Assembly: GCA_900555715.1 (NCBI GenBank)
Contig: USMC01000051.1
Coordinates: 1-18,945, forward strand
DNA length: 18,945 nt
DNA from: an uncultured Porphyromonadaceae bacterium
Lineage (GTDB): Bacteria > Bacteroidota > Bacteroidia > Bacteroidales > Muribaculaceae
Reading direction: 5' to 3'
Shown here: piece after piece, positions 14,925 to 18,945 of the stretch
How positions within the stretch are numbered: the first letter of the stretch is position 1
How the letters are laid out: every line of letters begins with the position of its first letter
The notes under the pieces: model-generated
What the model saw: only the letters and a program-made list of their open reading frames with translations
What the model was told of the DNA's origin: nothing
The model's database searches: none
Program-made: the position numbers and the translations under genes

Positions 14925-16001
14925 TTAGAAGTGCCAGTTATTCACGATGATGAGAACCATCAGAACAAGATTGACGAGATTGATGGGGAGGAGATATTTC
15001 CATTCGAGTGACAGCAGCTGGTCGATTCGCAGACGGGGGAAAGTCCACTTGAACCAGATGATGACGAAGGACAGGACAATCGCTTTGCCGATAAACCAGA
15101 CGACAGAGGGAATGTAGTCCATGATATGATTGAAGGCATCCCAGCCGGGGATATGAAGCGGCATCCATCCTCCGAAGAAGAGAAGTGCTGCAACGCCCGA
15201 CACGATGAAAAGGTTCAGATATTCGGCAAGATAGAAGAAGCCGAAGTGCATACCTGAATATTCGGTGTGATAACCGGCGGTGAGCTCGCTTTCTGCTTCG
15301 GGAAGGTCGAACGGACCACGGTTGGTTTCAGCGGTGCCGGCGATCATATAAATGATGAATGCGATGATTGCGGGCAGGTGACCTTTGAAGATGAACCAGA
15401 GGTCGGACTGCTGCTCGACGATACCGCCTACCGACATTGTGCCTGCCAGACATACCATTGTAATCACCGACAGACCGATGGAGAGCTCATAGCTGACCAT
15501 CTGCGCGCCGGAGCGGAGCGAACCGATGAGGGTATATTTGTTGTTCGACGACCATCCGGCAAGAAGGATGCCGAGGACACCGATGGAGCTGACGGCAATG
15601 AGGAAGAAGATGCCGATATTGAAATCAATGATCTGCAGACCATTACCCCATGGCAGGACTGCGAAGGCAAGCATCGACGCGATGATGACGAGATATGGCG
15701 CGAGCGCGAAGAGGAAACGGTCGATATGGTTGAGATGGATAATTTCCTTGATAAGCATCTTGAACATATCGGCGAAACTCTGGAGCAGTCCCCAGGGACC
15801 TACGCGGTTCGGGCCGAGGCGGCACTGGAAGAATGCGCACACCTTGCGTTCATAGTATATGTAGAAAAGTGCCAGCAGAGCGTAGACAAGGAGCAATCCG
15901 ACGCCGACGAGCAGACATTCTACCGTAACGGCGAGCCCTCCGGGCATTATGGAGCGCAGGGAGTTGTCGAGCCAGTTGGTAATAAAAGAAAAATCCTGCA
16001 T
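14925..16001 (-). CDS. nuoH: Complex I subunit NuoH, 358 aa
   Basis: Membrane subunit that forms much of the quinone chamber and starts the proton path. Motifs: GPNRVGPWGLLQ (63-74), the acidic loop and funnel segment ETNRGPFDLPEAESEL (225-240), and eight or nine hydrophobic helices. Length is like that of E. coli NuoH (325), with a slightly longer N-terminus. It would normally be followed by nuoI, but the next gene here is atpD. The 54-nt spacer to nuoCD has no promoter consensus. Confidence 0.96.
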   Translation of the reverse strand: MQDFSFITNWLDNSLRSIMPGGLAVTVECLLVGVGLLLVYALLALFYIYYERKVCAFFQCRLGPNRVGPWGLLQSFADMFKMLIKEIIHLNHIDRFLFALAPYLVIIASMLAFAVLPWGNGLQIIDFNIGIFFLIAVSSIGVLGILLAGWSSNNKYTLIGSLRSGAQMVSYELSIGLSVITMVCLAGTMSVGGIVEQQSDLWFIFKGHLPAIIAFIIYMIAGTAETNRGPFDLPEAESELTAGYHTEYSGMHFGFFYLAEYLNLFIVSGVAALLFFGGWMPLHIPGWDAFNHIMDYIPSVVWFIGKAIVLSFVIIWFKWTFPRLRIDQLLSLEWKYLLPINLVNLVLMVLIIVNNWHF

Positions 16002-16055
16002 ATTCTTGAGAATTACTTTGTTGCGATTTTCTGATTGGTCGTTTTCGGGAATATC

Positions 16056-17687
16056 CTATCGGTCGATGTCAGGAACGATGTAGTCCATTGAACCTCCGAT
16101 GGTGATAAGGTCGGCTATTTTCTGACCGCGGGTGATATGGTCGACCACGGCAGCCTGCGGCAGACATGGCGGAGCAATCTTGAGGCGGTAAGGTTTTGCC
16201 GAGCCGTCGCTCTCAAGATAGAGACCGAATACACCGCGGCAGCCCTCGGTGAGCTGGAACCAGCTTCCGGCGGGAAGCTTGAGAAGCTTGGGAACCTTGA
16301 CACAGTATTCTCCTTCAGGGATGTTGTCGACGAGCTGGGCGAGAATCTTTGCCGATTCTTCCATTTCGCGCATACGGCATTTGAATCGTGCCATCGAATC
16401 GCCTTCCGTCGCCGTGACTTCTTCGAAATCGAGCTCGGAATATATGCTGTAGGGGAAGAGCTTGCGTATGTCGCATGCCCAGCCGGATGCTCGGCCGGAA
16501 GGACCGGTGATGGCATAAGATATGGCGTCTTCGCGGCTGAGAACGCCGACACCTTCCATACGGTTGCGCGCGATGACGTTGCCGGTGAATATTTCGTTAT
16601 ATTCCTTGATGTTTTTGGGAAGGACTTCGAGGAGCGCCTTGACGTCGTCCTGAAAATCGGGAGCGAGATCCTGCATGACACCGCCGATGCAGTCGTAGTT
16701 GAATGTCATTCGTGCACCGCATGTCTTTTCCATGATATCGAGAATCTGCTCGCGCACGCGCAGTGCGTAGAAAAGCATTGTGGTGGCGCCGAGGTCCATG
16801 CAGTAGGTTCCGATGAAGAGGCAGTGCGATGCGATACGCGAAAGCTCGTCCATCATCACTCGTATCACCTGCGCGCGGCGGCTGATTTCTATGCCGGCGG
16901 CTTTCTCGATGAGCATGCACAGGGCATGGTGATAGTTGTGTGCCGAGAAGTAGTCCATTCGGTCCATGAAATGAAGCGTCTGGGGATATGCGAGATTCTC
17001 GCACAGCTTCTCGATTCCACGATGGATATATCCGCAGTAAACGTCGATTTTCTTGATTTCCTCACCGTCTACTGCCGTGCGGAAGCGGAGCACACCGTGT
17101 GTGGCGGGATGCTGCGGACCGATATTGACGACAAAATCGTCTTTCTCGAACACGCGGACTTCTTTTTTCTGGATCTTACCGTCGGCATCAAGCGTGTATA
17201 CGTCGGTAAAGTCGGTCTGGCGCTCGCTTTCGGTACTTACAGGATTGATATCGGGGTTGTCGTCGTAGTCTTTGCGAAGCGGATAGCCCACCCAGTCGAT
17301 GTTGAGGAAGAGGCGGCGCATATCCGGATTGTTGATGAAGATGATTCCGAAGAAATCGAACACTTCGCGCTCGTAGATGGTAGCGATCGCCCAGAGGTCG
17401 GCGACGGAGCTGACGTAAGGCTGCTCGCGAGTTCCTTCGGCAAGCACTTTGACACCGACGACGGTGTTGTATTTTGTCGACATAAGGTAATAGATGCAAC
17501 CGAGATTTTCGGTCCAGTCCATACCTACGATAGTGACGAGATAGTCGAAACGGAGCTCGTCGTTGTCCCGGAGGAGAGTGGCGAGGTCGTGCCATCTGGC
17601 ATTAGGAACGGTCACCATCGGATCGTTGCCCTCGACAACAGCTGCCTCAGGGAAGAGCTTTACAATCTGTTCTGTTATATTAGCCAT
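16056..17687 (-). CDS. nuoC: Complex I fused subunit NuoCD, 543 aa
   Basis: Single polypeptide joining NuoC (about 1-150) and NuoD (about 180-543), as in E. coli and many Bacteroidota. The NuoC part has EREVFDFFGIIF (106-117) and PDMRRLF. The NuoD part has GPQHPATHGVLR (190-201), whose first His is the quinone-site histidine, GYIHRGIEKL (219-228), Tyr246 in RMDYFSAH as the quinone-headgroup tyrosine, and the closing GSMDYIVPDIDR. The linker (about 150-180) is short and charged. The antisense strand holds a very long open frame here that I reject. Confidence 0.97.
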   Translation of the reverse strand: MANITEQIVKLFPEAAVVEGNDPMVTVPNARWHDLATLLRDNDELRFDYLVTIVGMDWTENLGCIYYLMSTKYNTVVGVKVLAEGTREQPYVSSVADLWAIATIYEREVFDFFGIIFINNPDMRRLFLNIDWVGYPLRKDYDDNPDINPVSTESERQTDFTDVYTLDADGKIQKKEVRVFEKDDFVVNIGPQHPATHGVLRFRTAVDGEEIKKIDVYCGYIHRGIEKLCENLAYPQTLHFMDRMDYFSAHNYHHALCMLIEKAAGIEISRRAQVIRVMMDELSRIASHCLFIGTYCMDLGATTMLFYALRVREQILDIMEKTCGARMTFNYDCIGGVMQDLAPDFQDDVKALLEVLPKNIKEYNEIFTGNVIARNRMEGVGVLSREDAISYAITGPSGRASGWACDIRKLFPYSIYSELDFEEVTATEGDSMARFKCRMREMEESAKILAQLVDNIPEGEYCVKVPKLLKLPAGSWFQLTEGCRGVFGLYLESDGSAKPYRLKIAPPCLPQAAVVDHITRGQKIADLITIGGSMDYIVPDIDR

Positions 17688-17711
17688 AATAATATGGAGT
17701 GTTGGCGGGGT

Positions 17712-18320
17712 TTAGTCCTCGACACCCTCGACGGGATGCGCGGCAAGAAATTCCTTTTGTTTTTCCTGACGGTTGACGCCTCCGAAGAAACGCTCTACTT
17801 TGATTTTGCGCGACAGCTGCATGATGCCGTATATCATAGCCTCGGGACGCGGAGGACAGCCGGGCACGAAAACGTCGACAGGCACGATGTCACCTATGCC
17901 TTTTGCGACATGGTAGCTCTTGCGGAAGGGACCGCCGGAGATTGCACATCCGCCGCAGGCGATGACGTATTTGGGTTCTGCCAGCTGGTCGTACAGACGG
18001 CGGAAGACAGGCACCATGCGGTGTACGATCGTTCCGGCGACCATCATGAAGTCGGCCTGACGTGGGCTGGAACGAGCCACTTCCCATCCGAAGCGCGCCA
18101 TATCGAAGCGGGCTGCTCCGAGCGACACGAATTCGATACCGCAGCAGCTTGTGGCGAAGGTGAGGGGCCAGATAGAGTTGCTTCGACCCCAGTTTATGAG
18201 CTTGTCGAGAGAACCGACAATGACATTTGCGCCGTTGCTGTTGAGCTCCTCTACGAGTTTTTCGATATATTCATTATCTTTCCATGCGTCGTAAGGCATG
18301 CTTTTCGTTGTCACTTCCAT
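17712..18320 (-). CDS. nuoB: Complex I iron-sulfur subunit NuoB, 202 aa
   Basis: Carries the terminal [4Fe-4S] cluster N2, which gives electrons to quinone. All ligands are present: the adjacent Cys59-Cys60 in TSCCGIEF, Cys125 in ACGGCAISGG, and Cys155 in VPGCPPRPE. The helix with DMARFGWEVARSSPRQAD is also typical. The N-terminus has about 35 residues before the core, and the C-terminus is polar. The start codon overlaps the end of nuoA by 10 nt, so the two are probably translated together. Confidence 0.97.
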   Translation of the reverse strand: MEVTTKSMPYDAWKDNEYIEKLVEELNSNGANVIVGSLDKLINWGRSNSIWPLTFATSCCGIEFVSLGAARFDMARFGWEVARSSPRQADFMMVAGTIVHRMVPVFRRLYDQLAEPKYVIACGGCAISGGPFRKSYHVAKGIGDIVPVDVFVPGCPPRPEAMIYGIMQLSRKIKVERFFGGVNRQEKQKEFLAAHPVEGVED

Positions 18321-18688
18321 TCGAGTGCTCCTTTCCGCCAGGCATATACAAGACCCAGCACAAGAACGCCGAAGAACACGGCGATACTGATTAGACCATC
18401 TGCTCCAAGCTCACGCATACGTACTGCCCACGGGAAGAGGAATACAGTTTCGACATCGAACATGAGGAAAAGAATGGCGAAAAGGTAGTAGCCTACCTTG
18501 AACTGCGCCATGCTTTCGCCGCGTGTAGGGATGCCGCACTCATAAGCCTCGCCTTTCTGAGGGTTGAAAGACCTCGGAGAAATCATTTTGGCTATCCACA
18601 GGGCAAGAAAGACCAGTGCGACGCCGGTAAGCAGTGCGGTGATTGCCAATGTACCGCTTTCTACTCTGAATATGGCTGATGTTATCAT
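18311..18688 (-). CDS. nuoA: Complex I subunit NuoA, 125 aa
   Basis: Three-helix membrane subunit close to the quinone chamber. The loop signature YECGIP (49-54) and FDVETVFLFPWA (77-88) identify it; the membrane helices lie at about 13-35, 65-85 and 97-117. Length matches the family (E. coli 147). It is the first gene of the operon. The ATG lies about 140 nt downstream of the inferred transcription start. Confidence 0.96.
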   Translation of the reverse strand: MITSAIFRVESGTLAITALLTGVALVFLALWIAKMISPRSFNPQKGEAYECGIPTRGESMAQFKVGYYLFAILFLMFDVETVFLFPWAVRMRELGADGLISIAVFFGVLVLGLVYAWRKGALEWK

Positions 18689-18831
18689 ATTTAGATATTA
18701 ATAATTCAGACTTCAATAAAAGAGCCTCCGCCGGACAACGTCGACGGGATTAGAGGAGAAATAAATTGATATTCAGCGCCATAAGCACATAGCAAAGCCC
18801 ATAGCGGTGAACACAGCAATGCTCTTGACTG
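18689..18831 (-). other. Leader of the nuo/atp operon, with two tiny ORFs
   Basis: The inferred 5' untranslated region of about 140 nt. It holds two minute ATG frames on the minus strand, 18802-18773 (MGFAMCLWR) and 18782-18750 (MALNINLFLL), neither with a clear ribosome site. A weak hairpin (18752-18756 with 18725-18729) is followed by CTCTTTTATT. This loosely resembles an attenuator, but the stem is only 5 bp, so this is low-confidence. Confidence 0.25.
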
Positions 18832-18862
18832 CAAAGTTAAGATTTTTTTTTCATATCTCAAT
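18832..18862 (-). promoter_or_regulatory. Main promoter of the nuo/atp operon
   Basis: On the minus strand ATTG (18862-18859) is followed after 19 nt by TAACTTTG (18839-18832). The -7 box is a full match to TAnnTTTG and the -33 box differs from TTTG by one base. The spacer contains a run of nine A. RNA would start near 18826. The stretch to the right (18863-18945) shows no gene and no further signal that I can support. Confidence 0.65.
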
Positions 18863-18945
18863 TACCTTAAGCAATTTTTACCTTCCTGCGCCACGGCTCT
18901 TTCATTTAAAAATGCCTTGTTTTCCCGAAAAGCCAGTTATTTTAT

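Larger units (their letters stand above)
1563..18688 (-). other. Combined nuo-atp-nuo operon, 18 genes
   Basis: Eighteen genes run in one direction with no gap above 54 nt and an overlap at nuoA/nuoB. The order is nuoA-B-CD-H, atpD-C-B-E-F-H-A-G, nuoI-J-K-L-M-N. Taking out the atp block leaves a normal Bacteroidota nuo order, and the atp block itself has a normal Bacteroidota order. The junction spacers are 35 nt (nuoH/atpD) and 39 nt (atpG/nuoI), with no promoter consensus, terminator or mobile-element scar that I can see. One promoter upstream of nuoA and one terminator after nuoN suggest co-transcription; internal promoters inside genes cannot be excluded. Confidence 0.8.

Noticed and set aside
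16137..18488. 783-codon open frame on the plus strand, opposite nuoCD and nuoB
   Set aside because: It lies antisense to two unmistakable genes and spans their border. Its product is rich in His, Arg, Glu and Asp with no recognisable domain. It arises because TTA, CTA and TCA codons are rare in the sense genes, which removes antisense stops.

Overview
The window looks like a chromosome segment from the phylum Bacteroidota, most likely order Bacteroidales. The evidence is two promoters of the Bacteroidota type (TTTG, about 19 nt, TAnnTTTG), a fused NuoCD, a complex I set without NuoE/F/G, an ATP synthase epsilon subunit reduced to its first domain, and an a subunit with a signal peptide. A Muribaculaceae-like gut bacterium is my guess from gene content and moderate GC; it is not shown by the sequence.

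About nine tenths of the window (1563-18688, minus strand) is one unbroken run of 18 genes. In transcription order they are nuoA, nuoB, nuoCD, nuoH, then atpD, atpC, atpB, atpE, atpF, atpH, atpA, atpG, then nuoI, nuoJ, nuoK, nuoL, nuoM, nuoN. No gap exceeds 54 nt. A complete F1Fo ATP synthase operon therefore sits inside a complex I operon, exactly between nuoH and nuoI. A promoter lies upstream of nuoA (18832-18862) and a strong intrinsic terminator lies after nuoN (1491-1531), so one transcript of about 17 kb could carry both the proton pump and the proton-driven ATP synthase. All 18 genes look intact, with their key catalytic or metal-binding residues present.

The remaining left end (1-1500) is different and more AT-rich. 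It holds a possible partial plus-strand ORF at the window edge, a small outer-membrane beta-barrel-like protein (239-814, minus), and a small helix-turn-helix protein (940-1167, minus). The HTH gene has a leader of about 290 nt with several hairpins, including a nested pair of 9-bp inverted repeats. Its promoter reuses the U-tract of the nuoN terminator as its -33 element.

The right end (18689-18945) holds only the nuo promoter and leader. There are no tRNA or rRNA genes, CRISPR arrays, insertion sequences or phage genes that I can see. The best candidates for something not well described are the nuo/atp gene nesting and the structured leader of the HTH gene.
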